This document shows positions 20,650-28,828 of a DNA stretch of 64,000 nt, piece by piece. Where the stretch lies: assembly GCA_964509505.1 (NCBI GenBank), contig CAZDYP010000002.1:9996-73995 (forward strand). Direction: 5' to 3'. The stretch comes from CAZDYP01 sp964509505. GTDB taxonomy: Bacteria; Chloroflexota; Anaerolineae; JACRMK01. The position numbers and the translations under genes were made by a program. Within the stretch, counting starts at the first letter, position 1, and every line of letters begins with the position of its first letter. Below the pieces are notes generated by a model, which made no database searches, was not told the origin of the DNA, and saw only the letters and a program-made list of their open reading frames with translations.

Positions 20650-21885
20650 ATGCTGAGTCGTTTACAATCCACCCTGACCATTTTCTCCTCTGATGCGTTG
20701 CGCTTGTTTGCGGCAACGTTCTTAGCGGCGCTGCCGATTGGTTATCTGCAAATTGTGTTGCCAATCTACTTCAACCAAATCGGCGTCAATCCGCGCGACA
20801 TTGGCAGCCTCTATGCGGTCAGCAGCATCGTCAGCGCCGCGCTGCTCTTCGTCTTCGGTTTATTGGCGGACCGTTTTGGGCGCAAGCCGTTCGTCATCGC
20901 GGGGTTGCTGTTACCTGCATTCGCGTATGTGCTCTTGCTGGCGACGACGAACTATTGGCTATTAGTCATCGCGGCGGGCATCGGCGGTGTGGGGTTGGCG
21001 CAAGGCGTCAGCGGTGCATTATCGGGCGCAGGCTTCAACGCGTTGCTCGCGGAAAAGAGCACCGCCGAAAATCGCACACTCGTCTTCAGCGTGGGCAGCG
21101 CTGCCTGGACAAGCGCATTGATGGCAGGCGCATTGCTCGGCGGTTTACCCGACTGGTTGCAGGGCATGATGGGGCTGGACGTAATCGCTTCATATCGCCC
21201 GTTATTTTGGTTGTCGCTCATTGTCTCAGTCTGGTCGGCAGTGATCATCTTGCCCTTGCGAGAGACACATCGCGCGCGCAGCGAAGCGCAACACTGGCGC
21301 AAGTTTGTGCCGCATCGTTCCGTCGCGCCGATTATCAAGATGTCGGTGTTTCTTGGCTTGGTTGGTTTAGGCTTGGGGTTCGTCATCGAACTGTTGCCGC
21401 TCTGGTTCAATCTCAAGTATGGGGTGAGCGGCGACTTTTTGAGCGTGTGGTATGCGATAAGCAACGCCCTCTCCTTGCTCACCGTGTACGTCGTACCCAA
21501 GTTGACGCAACGCTTTGGCACGGCGCGTGCGCTGATGCTCACGCAAGGCGTTGGCACGTTTTTTCTTTTGGCGATGATCGTCGCCCCGACGGCGTTCCTC
21601 GCAGCGTTGCTGTTTGTGATACGGCAATTCTTGATGAACTTGTCGTGGCCCGTGCAACAAACCCATTTGCAAGATGTAGTTGTACCTGAAGAACGCGGCG
21701 CGGGCAACAGCCTTGCGTTTGGCACCTGGGGACTCGCCAATTCGCTCAGCCCCACGCTCGGCGGTGAATGGCTGCGACAAGGCTTTTTGTCGTTGCCGTT
21801 GCTCGCGGCGTCGGCGAGCTATTTGTTGTCGGTCGCATTGTTCTACGCATTCTTCTATCGCGCGCAGTCGCCCAAAGAATCGTAG
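20650..21885 (+). CDS. Major facilitator superfamily transporter
   Basis: 411 residues with about 12 hydrophobic segments. Between segments 2 and 3 lies the MFS motif A, GLLADRFGRKPFV. The first half also shows NPRDIGSLYAVSSIVSAALLF typical of drug- and sugar-efflux-like MFS members. A charged loop (PLRETHRARSEAQHWRKF) separates the two six-segment halves. It should move a small solute across the cytoplasmic membrane by proton coupling; the substrate cannot be told. No Shine-Dalgarno is seen before the ATG. Confidence 0.9.
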   Translation: MLSRLQSTLTIFSSDALRLFAATFLAALPIGYLQIVLPIYFNQIGVNPRDIGSLYAVSSIVSAALLFVFGLLADRFGRKPFVIAGLLLPAFAYVLLLATTNYWLLVIAAGIGGVGLAQGVSGALSGAGFNALLAEKSTAENRTLVFSVGSAAWTSALMAGALLGGLPDWLQGMMGLDVIASYRPLFWLSLIVSVWSAVIILPLRETHRARSEAQHWRKFVPHRSVAPIIKMSVFLGLVGLGLGFVIELLPLWFNLKYGVSGDFLSVWYAISNALSLLTVYVVPKLTQRFGTARALMLTQGVGTFFLLAMIVAPTAFLAALLFVIRQFLMNLSWPVQQTHLQDVVVPEERGAGNSLAFGTWGLANSLSPTLGGEWLRQGFLSLPLLAASASYLLSVALFYAFFYRAQSPKES

Positions 21886-21986
21886 CAGGATGCCAGATAC
21901 ACGATACAGGATGTAAGCTAAACATGCCACTTGCCACCTGCTACGCGCATCTTGCAGCTTGCATCCTGCATCCTGCATCTTGCATC
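21884..21986. repeat. Heptamer-unit inverted repeat (GATGCAA type)
   Basis: The left arm (AGCAGGATGCCAGATACACG...) and a right arm of TGCATCC/TGCATCT units in 7-nt phase form a long imperfect hairpin between the MFS gene and the carbonic anhydrase gene. The unit is the same as at 3697-3774. Confidence 0.85.
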
Positions 21987-22005
21987 GTAAATATCGGAGC
22001 TCAAT

Positions 22006-22548
22006 ATGTCGAACTTGAACCTTGACCTCACTCGCCCCTACATTCCCGCCGATTGTTTCATCGCGCCGAATGCGATTGTGATTGGCAATGTCACGCTGGG
22101 CGCGGAGTCTTCGGTTTGGTATCAGTGTGTGTTACGTGGCGACGTCTCGACCATCACGATTGGCGAGCGCACGAACATCCAAGATGGCACGATCATCCAC
22201 GCCGACCCTGGTTTCCCGACGATCATCGGCAACGACGTGACGGTGGGGCACGGCGCGATTGTGCATGGCGCCGTTGTAGAGGATGAATGTCTCATCGGCA
22301 TCCGCTCGACGTTGTTGAACGGCTGCAAAATTGGCAAAGGCTCGGTGATTGGCGCCGGCGCATTGGTGCCTGAAGGGATGATCGTGCCGCCGAACTCGGT
22401 GGTGATGGGCGTGCCGGGCAAGGTGGTGCGCGAAGTGCCAGAGCGGCTGGCAGAACGCAGCAAGCGCGGCACGGCAGGGTATGTGCGCTTTGCGAGGGCG
22501 CATAAGGGGGCGTGGGATAGCCAGAAACACCAGGCCGCTAGATGGTGA
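22006..22548 (+). CDS. Gamma-class carbonic anhydrase-like hexapeptide protein
   Basis: 180 residues of left-handed beta-helix hexapeptide repeats (IAPNAIVIGNVTLGAESSVW onward). Metal ligands of the YrdA/Cam family are present: the His in IIHAD and the two in VGHGAIVHG; RGD in VLRGDVSTITIG and QDGTIIHAD are family hallmarks. It probably forms a trimer with Zn or Fe between subunits and hydrates CO2, or binds a related substrate. A GGAGC site precedes the ATG. Some homologues lack measurable anhydrase activity. Confidence 0.9.
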   Translation: MSNLNLDLTRPYIPADCFIAPNAIVIGNVTLGAESSVWYQCVLRGDVSTITIGERTNIQDGTIIHADPGFPTIIGNDVTVGHGAIVHGAVVEDECLIGIRSTLLNGCKIGKGSVIGAGALVPEGMIVPPNSVVMGVPGKVVREVPERLAERSKRGTAGYVRFARAHKGAWDSQKHQAARW

Positions 22549-22554
22549 TATAAT
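22549..22554 (+). promoter_or_regulatory. -10 of the MazF-type toxin-antitoxin operon
   Basis: A perfect TATAAT directly after the stop codon of the carbonic anhydrase gene, 62 nt before the antitoxin ATG. The -35 is weak, as expected for an autoregulated operon. Confidence 0.45.
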
Positions 22555-22615
22555 TGCGGCGCGAATTAGCGCGCCTTCATTCTATGTCCCGCGACCAGCG
22601 GCGAAAGGAGCTTGT

Positions 22616-22858
22616 ATGACACAGATTGAAATCCTGCGAGAGATCAAGCAATTGCCCTTGACCGAGCAATTAAGCGTCATGGAATTTCTAGCCAAGACAT
22701 TGCGTGAACAACTGCCAACATCAATGCTGCCTACGGCACGCCCAGAAATCAAGAAATTGCCTTTGCCTGAAGCTGCTGCATTGCTGAGAGAAGACTACCT
22801 CCTTGGTCCCGCTATGACGGCGTTCAAGGCATTGGAAAGCGAGGCGTTCCATGCTTAG
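22616..22858 (+). CDS. Antitoxin of a MazF-type pair
   Basis: 80 residues from the ATG at 22616, chosen for the AAAGGAG 6 nt upstream. The N-terminus is QIEILREIKQLPLTEQLSVM, the start typical of small antitoxins (DUF2281-like), and the C-terminus is acidic and aromatic-poor. It overlaps the toxin gene by 8 nt, which points to coupled synthesis. It should bind and neutralise the PemK/MazF protein and repress the operon. No clear DNA-binding motif is visible, so repression is inferred. Confidence 0.8.
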   Translation: MTQIEILREIKQLPLTEQLSVMEFLAKTLREQLPTSMLPTARPEIKKLPLPEAAALLREDYLLGPAMTAFKALESEAFHA

Positions 22859-23195
22859 GGGACAAGTATGGCTCATCCATTTAAACTCGACCGTTGGCGC
22901 AGAAACGCAGCAGACGCACCCAGCCGTGATCGTGAACGACGATGGCGTGGGGGCGTTGCCGTTGCGGGTCGTCGTGCCGCTCATCGAGTGGAAAGATCAC
23001 TATATGGTTGCTGCTTGGATGGTGAAATTGGATCCGACGACGGACAATGGCTTAACTCAAACGTCTGCGGCTGACACCTTTCAAGTGCGCTCGGTCTCGC
23101 AAACCCGGTTGGTGCGACAGCTGGGCAAGCTGTCGGACGACGAGCTGCGCCAGCTTTCAAAGGCGTTGGCAATGGTGTTGGGCATCAGTCCGTGA
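22851..23195 (+). CDS. PemK/MazF-type endoribonuclease toxin
   Basis: 114 residues. RGQVWLIHLNSTVGAETQQTHPAVIVNDD is split over the standard MazF beta strands (G-x-V-W...P-x-VIV). LRVVVPLI and TSAADTFQVRSVSQTRLV follow, with the final helices LGKLSDDELRQLSKALAMVLG. MazF toxins cleave single-stranded mRNA at short motifs. It lies directly behind and overlaps its antitoxin gene. The fold is complete. Confidence 0.9.
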   Translation: MLRGQVWLIHLNSTVGAETQQTHPAVIVNDDGVGALPLRVVVPLIEWKDHYMVAAWMVKLDPTTDNGLTQTSAADTFQVRSVSQTRLVRQLGKLSDDELRQLSKALAMVLGISP

Positions 23196-23210
23196 CGAGA
23201 AGTGAACGTT

Positions 23211-23269
23211 TCACATCTCCACCTCCGCCACGCCGTCGCAGGGAGAGCGGTGGAGAAGTGCAGATGTGA
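23211..23269. repeat. Imperfect inverted repeat between two TA pairs
   Basis: TCACATCT (23211-23218) and AGATGTGA (23262-23269) bound a partly paired CCACC/GGTGG interior, between the MazF and MntA genes. There is no U-tract. It may act as an operator or RNA hairpin. Confidence 0.4.
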
Positions 23270-23290
23270 CGATGTTGTGGAGTACAAGAC

Positions 23291-23614
23291 GTGATTCAAT
23301 CAAAGCGAAGACCAGCAAAATCCAATCCGCTAAATACCTATCGAGCTATCCTCAAGCGACAAATGCCTGAGCTTGCGACTCGCTATCATGTGAAATCGCT
23401 GGGTATTTTTGGCTCGTATGTGCGAGATGAGCAAACATCGCGCAGTGACCTCGATATCCTCGTAGAGTTTGCCCAAACACCAAACCTCTTCGAGTTTATG
23501 GATTTAGAACGTCACTTAATTGAATTGCTAGGTATCAAAGTGGATTTGGTGTCGCGCAAGGCTCTGAAGAAGCGCATCGGGCAACGCATCTTGAAAGAGG
23601 TCGTGCCGATATGA
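23291..23614 (+). CDS. mntA: MntA-type nucleotidyltransferase antitoxin
   Basis: 107 residues from a GTG at 23291 (GGAG 8 nt upstream). The minimal nucleotidyltransferase motif is GSYVRDEQTSRSDLDILVEF (GSxxR...SDxDxL), with a third Asp in KVDLVS. In the characterised MntA/HepT systems this enzyme silences HepT by adding AMP to a Tyr. It overlaps the HepT gene by 4 nt (ATGA). It lies within a run of toxin-antitoxin genes. Confidence 0.88.
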   Translation: MIQSKRRPAKSNPLNTYRAILKRQMPELATRYHVKSLGIFGSYVRDEQTSRSDLDILVEFAQTPNLFEFMDLERHLIELLGIKVDLVSRKALKKRIGQRILKEVVPI

Positions 23615-23967
23615 CTGCGCCACGTGAGTATCTTGACTATCTGCAAGATATTTTGGATACGATGGGTAAGATTGAGCAATTCACGATAGGCATAGCCTAT
23701 GAGGAGTTCGTGCGTGACGATAAAACGGTTTTCGCGGTTGTGCGTGCGTTAGAGATTATCGGCGAAGCCACAAAACATATTCCAACCGAAGTGCGGCAAC
23801 GCCAGCCAAACTTGCCGTGGCGCAATATGGCAGGGATGCGAGACAAACTCATTCACGATTATCTTGACGTTGACTTAGACATCGTGTGGAAGACGGCGAC
23901 GGAACTCATTCCGTCGTTAAAGCCACAAATCGCTGAGGTGATTGAGGCGGAATCCAAACCGCAATAG
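23611..23967 (+). CDS. hepT: HepT-type HEPN ribonuclease toxin (DUF86)
   Basis: 118 all-alpha residues. RDKLIHDY fits the RX4HXY motif of HepT, with the catalytic Arg and His and the Tyr that MntA modifies. FAVVRALEIIGEATKHIP and LPWRNMAGMRDKLIH are typical DUF86 segments. HepT toxins cleave RNA (mRNA or tRNA) when not AMPylated. Overlap with mntA makes the pair an operon. Confidence 0.9.
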   Translation: MTAPREYLDYLQDILDTMGKIEQFTIGIAYEEFVRDDKTVFAVVRALEIIGEATKHIPTEVRQRQPNLPWRNMAGMRDKLIHDYLDVDLDIVWKTATELIPSLKPQIAEVIEAESKPQ

Positions 23968-24063
23968 TCATCTCGTCCTTCCATTTTTCCGCTGTCGCTA
24001 TACCGTTGCAGGGTAGGTGGTAGAGACGCGCGGATATGCTGGTGACTGAGAGGAATATGACTT

Positions 24064-24258
24064 ATGATAGTTCCATATACGCAGTATCTTATGAATGCCA
24101 ACGGCAAAAAGACGGCGGTCATTTTGTCGCTCAAACGCTATGAGCAGCTCATAGAAGATTTGCACGATTTGGCGGTTGTGGCTGAGCGTCGCCATGAAAA
24201 ACCTATCTCCATGGCGGAGATGAAACGACGGATACACCTGAGTGGAGGCAAATTATGA
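24064..24258 (+). CDS. Antitoxin-like protein without an evident toxin
   Basis: 64 residues. QYLMNANGKKTAVILSLKRY followed by EQLIEDLHDLAVVAERR is the Phd/YefM-RelB-like antitoxin pattern (a beta strand reading K-x-A-V-I-L-S, then YEQLIEDL). The normal partner would be a RelE/ParE or Doc toxin in the next frame. Here the next gene, which overlaps by 4 nt (ATGA), is instead the AlbA-ATPase-RRM protein. Either the toxin is lost, or the antitoxin controls the AlbA-RRM protein, which would be a new pairing. Confidence 0.7.
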   Translation: MIVPYTQYLMNANGKKTAVILSLKRYEQLIEDLHDLAVVAERRHEKPISMAEMKRRIHLSGGKL

Positions 24259-24446
24259 CTGATTTATTGATGTTGCAAGAGCGTGTCAAAAATACAATTC
24301 AACTTGGTGAAAGCCATTTCAGAGAGTTTAAGACTGCGTTTGAAGGCGCGCCTGGAAATAAAAACTTCGTTCCCCCAAAGATATTTGCCGCGAAATTGGC
24401 GAAGCACTCGTGGCTTTTGCAAATGCGGATGGTGGAGAGTTGTTGA
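24255..24446 (+). CDS. N-terminal part of AlbA-RRM protein (before frameshift)
   Basis: It starts with ATG in the ATGA overlap with the antitoxin gene. MTDLLMLQERVKNTIQLGES then HFREFKTAFEG is the opening of a Schlafen AlbA_2 domain (ESxxxEFK). The frame holds to a run of five C residues at about 24372-24376. Removing one base there gives VPKDICREIGEALVAFANAD and joins the long frame at 24410 without a gap. So this and the next entry are one gene broken by a single-base insertion, real or from sequencing. As it stands the short frame ends after 63 residues. Confidence 0.65.
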   Translation: MTDLLMLQERVKNTIQLGESHFREFKTAFEGAPGNKNFVPPKIFAAKLAKHSWLLQMRMVESC

Positions 24447-26062
24447 TTGGCATCGAGGATGATGGCGCGGTTACAGGTATTCCCCACAGCGACTCGGAAA
24501 TTGAGCAGATGCTTGCTGCTACGAAAACACACGTTTATCCCGGCAGCGAATTACCTATGCTGAGTGCGACCAAATTAGAACTAAGCGGAAAGGTAATTCT
24601 CTTTTTCGCTGTGACTAAAGGTACGCGCGAAATTTATCAGTTATCAGATGGGAAATGTGTTCGCCGTAAAGACAAAAGCACAGTTCCAAGTCACATCCAA
24701 GCAATCATATTCGAACGACAAGAGGTTCGGTCTCGTGAATATGATCGTCAGTTTGTTGATGGTGCGACAGTCAATGACTTAAACGTGCCATTTGTAAAGT
24801 CGCTCGCTGATCACTACTTGCGTGGTTTAAGTGTCGAACTGTATTTGCAGCAAATTAGCATTGCCGAATATGGCATGGTGGGCTTGCGTCTGCGGATGGC
24901 CGCGTTGCTGCTGTTCGCCAAGGATATGCAGCATTGGCATCCACGCTCGCAAGTCAGAATTTTGAAAGTAAAGGGTACTCACCTTGAATCGGGAGAGCGA
25001 TATAACGTCATATCTGACGAAACGGTGCGTGGAAACATCTTTGAGCTGCTTGAGCGGTCATGGGAGCAATTGCGACCTTATTTGGCGTACAAGACCGAGT
25101 TTGGAACTGACGCTAAGTTCGAGCAGCGATACATTTATCCTGAGTGGGCGTGTCGTGAAGCCCTTATCAATGCTATTGCACATCGTGACTATAGCATTCA
25201 GAACGGAATCGAAGTGTTTATTTTCGATGACCGAATGGAAATCAAGAGCCCTGGTGCCCTTCTCTCAACCCTTACAATTCAAGGGCTCGAAGAATTACAG
25301 GGCTCACATGAATCGCGCAACGTTTTGATTGCCAAGGTACTGCGTGAGAACCAGTACATGAGAGAATTGGGCGAAGGCATGAAGCGTATGTTCGAATGGA
25401 TGGAGCAAAATGAACTCGAAAAACCGAAGCTGTATTCGAATGACACATGGTTTAGTGTGACGTTGTCACACAAATCAGTTTTTACAGAACAACAACTACA
25501 ATGGCTTGGGCTATTTGAGCCATTCAACTTAAGCCGCCACCAGAAGCGGATTGTTGGGTTAGGAATGGATGGTCGAGAATTCTCGCGACAAGATGTCTAT
25601 CGTGCGATGAGCACCGATGACCGAGATGTTTACGACCGAGAAGTCACGGGTTTACGCAACCTCAATATTCTTGTCGTCACAAAATCACAACAAGAGACCA
25701 AAGTGGAGGCTAACAAACGCAGAATAGATCGAGAGCGCGTACCCCGATTCGCTGTTAAAGTTCCAGAAATTGCAGTAGATTGGCGACAGCGTAATCCAGC
25801 GTTATGTGTCTTCGTCTATAATTTGCCCTACACAGTAACCGAACAAGAGCTTAAGAATGTTTTTCAAAAATGTGGGAGGGTGGAAGAGGTTATCATACCT
25901 CTTGATATGTACACGACAAGGCCAAGGGGGCATGGCTATGTCTGGTATGTCTCACCTGCCTCTTCAAAAAAGGCGATTCAAGAGCTCAACGGTATTGAAA
26001 TTCATGGGCGTTCAATGGTGGTTACGAAGTATGTTAAGCCTAGTCGCTCTAATCTAGCGTAA
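24410..26062 (+). CDS. AlbA_2/Schlafen - HATPase-like protein with C-terminal RRM
   Basis: 550 residues in this frame, about 600 with the upstream fragment. It holds the rest of AlbA_2 (ALVAFANADGGELLIGIEDDG), a middle region, an ATPase_c_4-like part (CREALINAIAHRDYS; IFDDRMEIKSPGALLS) and a winged-helix-like stretch. At the C-terminus lies a complete RNA recognition motif: RNP2 as VFVYNLPYTVTEQELK, RNP1 as RGHGYVWYV, then AIQELNGIEIHGRSMVV. AlbA_2 proteins are common in regulation and defence, and free RRMs occur in cyanobacteria and Chloroflexi; the fusion is unusual. It follows the antitoxin-like gene at 24064. RNA-guided or RNA-sensing control is inference. An internal ATG at 24410 has no good Shine-Dalgarno, which supports the frameshift reading. 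Confidence 0.82.
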   Translation: MAFANADGGELLIGIEDDGAVTGIPHSDSEIEQMLAATKTHVYPGSELPMLSATKLELSGKVILFFAVTKGTREIYQLSDGKCVRRKDKSTVPSHIQAIIFERQEVRSREYDRQFVDGATVNDLNVPFVKSLADHYLRGLSVELYLQQISIAEYGMVGLRLRMAALLLFAKDMQHWHPRSQVRILKVKGTHLESGERYNVISDETVRGNIFELLERSWEQLRPYLAYKTEFGTDAKFEQRYIYPEWACREALINAIAHRDYSIQNGIEVFIFDDRMEIKSPGALLSTLTIQGLEELQGSHESRNVLIAKVLRENQYMRELGEGMKRMFEWMEQNELEKPKLYSNDTWFSVTLSHKSVFTEQQLQWLGLFEPFNLSRHQKRIVGLGMDGREFSRQDVYRAMSTDDRDVYDREVTGLRNLNILVVTKSQQETKVEANKRRIDRERVPRFAVKVPEIAVDWRQRNPALCVFVYNLPYTVTEQELKNVFQKCGRVEEVIIPLDMYTTRPRGHGYVWYVSPASSKKAIQELNGIEIHGRSMVVTKYVKPSRSNLA

Positions 26063-26092
26063 TACTGATAAACTCAAAACGAAGGATTAACC

Positions 26093-28774
26093 ATGCCACT
26101 CACCAACTCTTTCTCCGCCCGCGCCACTCTCGCGGGCTACACTTACTATCGGCTCGACGCCTTGCGGCAAGCAGGCGTTGCGTCGGACCTCGAGCGCTTG
26201 CCCTTCTCGCTTCGCGTCATGCTTGAAAACGTCCTCCGCAACGAGGATGGCTACATTGTGACGGCGGATGATGTGCGCGCACTCGCCAATTGGAACGCCC
26301 AGTCGCCCGCGCAGGTCGAGCTGCCATTCATGCCCGCGCGTGTTGTCTGGCAAGATTTCACGGGCGTGCCTGCCGTCGTTGACCTCGCCGCGATGCGCGA
26401 TGCAATGCAACGGCTCGGCGGCGACGTGCAGAAGATCAATCCGCTTGTGCCTGTTGACCTCGTGGTTGACCATTCGGTGCAGATTGATTTCTTCGGCAGC
26501 AGTATGGCGTTGCAACGGAACGCCGAGCTCGAGTTTGAACGCAACCAAGAACGCTACGAACTGCTGGCGTGGGCGCGCAAAGCGTTCGACAACTTCCGCG
26601 TCGTACCGCCCGCCACAGGCATCGTCCACCAAGTCAATCTCGAATACTTGTCGCAAGGCATCTTCATGCGTGATGGCGTCATCTGCCCCGATACGCTCGT
26701 CGGCGCTGACTCACACACGACGATGATCAATGGGCTGGGCGTCGTCGGCTGGGGCGTGGGCGGCATCGAAGCCGAAGCCGTGATGCTCGGTCAACCGATT
26801 TACACGCTGACCCCGCGCGTCGTCGGCTTCAAATTGTATGGCAAACTGCGCGACGGCGTGACGGCGACTGATCTCGTGCTGACTTGCACGCAGATGCTCC
26901 GCCAGAAGAATGTGGTGGATCAGTTCGTGGAATTTTACGGCGCGGGCATCAGCGCGTTAAGCTTGCCTGACCGCGCGACCATCGGCAACATGGCGCCCGA
27001 CTATGGCGCGACGATGGGCTTCTTCCCAGTGGATGCAGAAACGGTGAACTATTTGCGCCGCACCAATCGCGCGCAGTCGGCGGACTTGCTCGAAGCATAC
27101 GCGAAGGCGAACCAGCTCTATCGCACCGACAACACACCTGAGCCTGAATTCACTGACACGCTCGAACTCAACCTTGCCGATGTCGAGCCGTCGGTGGCGG
27201 GGCCGAAGAATCCCGAAGCGCGTGTTTCAATTGGCAATCTGAAAAAATCGTTCGCGGCCTCGCTCACAGCGCCCATCAAAAATGGTGGTTATGCGCTAAG
27301 CGAAGACAAATTGGGCAACAAGGTCACTGTGCGCGATAACGGCAATGCGTATGATTTGCATCATGGCGCGGTCATCATCGCCGCGATCACGTCTTGCACG
27401 AATACCTCGAATCCGAGCGTGATGATTGGCGCGGGTTTGGTGGCGAAGAAAGCCGTCGAGAAAGGCTTGCGGTCGGCGCCGCAAGTGCGGACGAGCCTCG
27501 CGCCCGGCTCGAAGGTCGTCGCCGCGTATTTGCGTGAGGCAGGCGTGCAACCCTATCTCGACCAACTGGGTTTCAACGTCGCCGCGTTTGGCTGCACGAC
27601 GTGCATCGGCAACAGCGGGCCTATTGCCGACCACCTGGCGAAAGCCATTGTTGATCATCAACTCATCGCCGCCGCCGTGTTGTCGGGCAATCGCAACTTC
27701 GAGGGGCGCGTCAATCCATTCGCGCAAGCGAACTATCTTGCGTCGCCGCCGCTCGTCGTCGCGTATGCTATCGCGGGGCGCGTGGACATTGATCTGACAA
27801 CGGAGCCGCTTGGCACAGGCAGCGACGGACAGCCCGTGTATCTGCGCGACATCTGGCCCACAACGCAAGAGATCACCGACACAATGGCGCGCGCGCTTAA
27901 CCCCGCACAGTTCGCGCAGCAATATGCGAATGTGTTTGATGGTAACGAGAAATGGAACGCTATCACGGGCGTCGAAGGCGATACGTTCCAATGGAACGAT
28001 TGGTCAACCTACATTCAGAATCCGCCGTTCTTTGAAACGACGACGCTTACCGTGAACGACATCCAGCCCATCAAGGGCGCGCGGGTGTTGGGTGTGTTTG
28101 GCGACAAGGTGACGACGGATCACATCTCGCCCGCGGGCGGCATTGCGAAGAACAGCCCCGCGGCGAAGTATCTCGAAGACCACGACGTCGCGCCGCAAGA
28201 TTTCAACCAATACGGCACGCGGCGCGGCAACCATGAAGTGATGATGCGCGGCACGTTCGCCAACATCCGCATCAAGAACTTGATGTTGGGCGGCAAAGAA
28301 GGAGGTTACACCTTGCACATGCCCGACCGCGCCGAGATGAGCATTTACGATGCGGCGATGAAATACAAAGCAGAGCGCGTGCCTGTGATCGTGTTAGGCG
28401 GCAAAGAATACGGCACAGGGTCGAGTCGTGATTGGGCGGCGAAGGGGCCGTCATTGCTCGGCGTGCGCGCGGTTATCGCCGAATCATTCGAGCGCATCCA
28501 TCGCAGCAATTTGGTGGGCATGGGCGTGTTGCCGCTTGTGTTCACCAATGGGCAGGGTGTCGCGTCATTGGAGCTCGATGGTTCGGAGACCTTCGATATT
28601 GATGTGCCTGCGGATTTGCAACCACGTCAGAGCATCAACGTCACGGCGACGAAAGCCGACGGCACACAAATCAAGTTCACGACGATGGCGCGTGTGGATA
28701 CACCCGTTGAGGTGGACTACTATCGCAACGGCGGCATCTTGCAGTTGGTGTTGCGGCGGTTGGCGAAAGCATGA
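26093..28774 (+). CDS. acnA: Aconitate hydratase
   Basis: 893 residues, full length for AcnA/IRP-type aconitase. The [4Fe-4S] ligands are in SCTNTSNPSVM and in GCTTCIGNSGP (two Cys). VGADSHTTMINGLGVVGWGVGGIEAE is the family core, and GGKEYGTGSSRDWAAKGP in the C-terminal swivel domain carries the substrate Ser/Arg. It interconverts citrate and isocitrate in the TCA cycle. GAAGGA precedes the ATG by 7 nt. A hairpin with a T-tract follows (28781-28814). Confidence 0.95.
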   Translation: MPLTNSFSARATLAGYTYYRLDALRQAGVASDLERLPFSLRVMLENVLRNEDGYIVTADDVRALANWNAQSPAQVELPFMPARVVWQDFTGVPAVVDLAAMRDAMQRLGGDVQKINPLVPVDLVVDHSVQIDFFGSSMALQRNAELEFERNQERYELLAWARKAFDNFRVVPPATGIVHQVNLEYLSQGIFMRDGVICPDTLVGADSHTTMINGLGVVGWGVGGIEAEAVMLGQPIYTLTPRVVGFKLYGKLRDGVTATDLVLTCTQMLRQKNVVDQFVEFYGAGISALSLPDRATIGNMAPDYGATMGFFPVDAETVNYLRRTNRAQSADLLEAYAKANQLYRTDNTPEPEFTDTLELNLADVEPSVAGPKNPEARVSIGNLKKSFAASLTAPIKNGGYALSEDKLGNKVTVRDNGNAYDLHHGAVIIAAITSCTNTSNPSVMIGAGLVAKKAVEKGLRSAPQVRTSLAPGSKVVAAYLREAGVQPYLDQLGFNVAAFGCTTCIGNSGPIADHLAKAIVDHQLIAAAVLSGNRNFEGRVNPFAQANYLASPPLVVAYAIAGRVDIDLTTEPLGTGSDGQPVYLRDIWPTTQEITDTMARALNPAQFAQQYANVFDGNEKWNAITGVEGDTFQWNDWSTYIQNPPFFETTTLTVNDIQPIKGARVLGVFGDKVTTDHISPAGGIAKNSPAAKYLEDHDVAPQDFNQYGTRRGNHEVMMRGTFANIRIKNLMLGGKEGGYTLHMPDRAEMSIYDAAMKYKAERVPVIVLGGKEYGTGSSRDWAAKGPSLLGVRAVIAESFERIHRSNLVGMGVLPLVFTNGQGVASLELDGSETFDIDVPADLQPRQSINVTATKADGTQIKFTTMARVDTPVEVDYYRNGGILQLVLRRLAKA

Positions 28775-28780
28775 GGCAAT

Positions 28781-28814
28781 AGACCTGCGACGACGATCAA
28801 ACGCTCGCAGGTCT
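28781..28814 (+). terminator. Terminator of acnA (AGACCTGCGA hairpin)
   Basis: AGACCTGCGA and TCGCAGGTCT pair around a 14-nt loop and are followed by TTTTA. The stem resembles the AGACCTGTCAGG palindromes elsewhere, so the repeat may have been used as a terminator. Confidence 0.7.
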
Positions 28815-28828
28815 TTTAGGAGTAAACG

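Noticed and set aside
20955..21689. 244-codon open frame within the MFS gene
   Set aside because: Same-strand shadow in another frame; basic, low-complexity product with no motif.
27296..27991. 231-codon minus-strand open frame
   Set aside because: Antisense shadow of aconitase in GC-rich codons.
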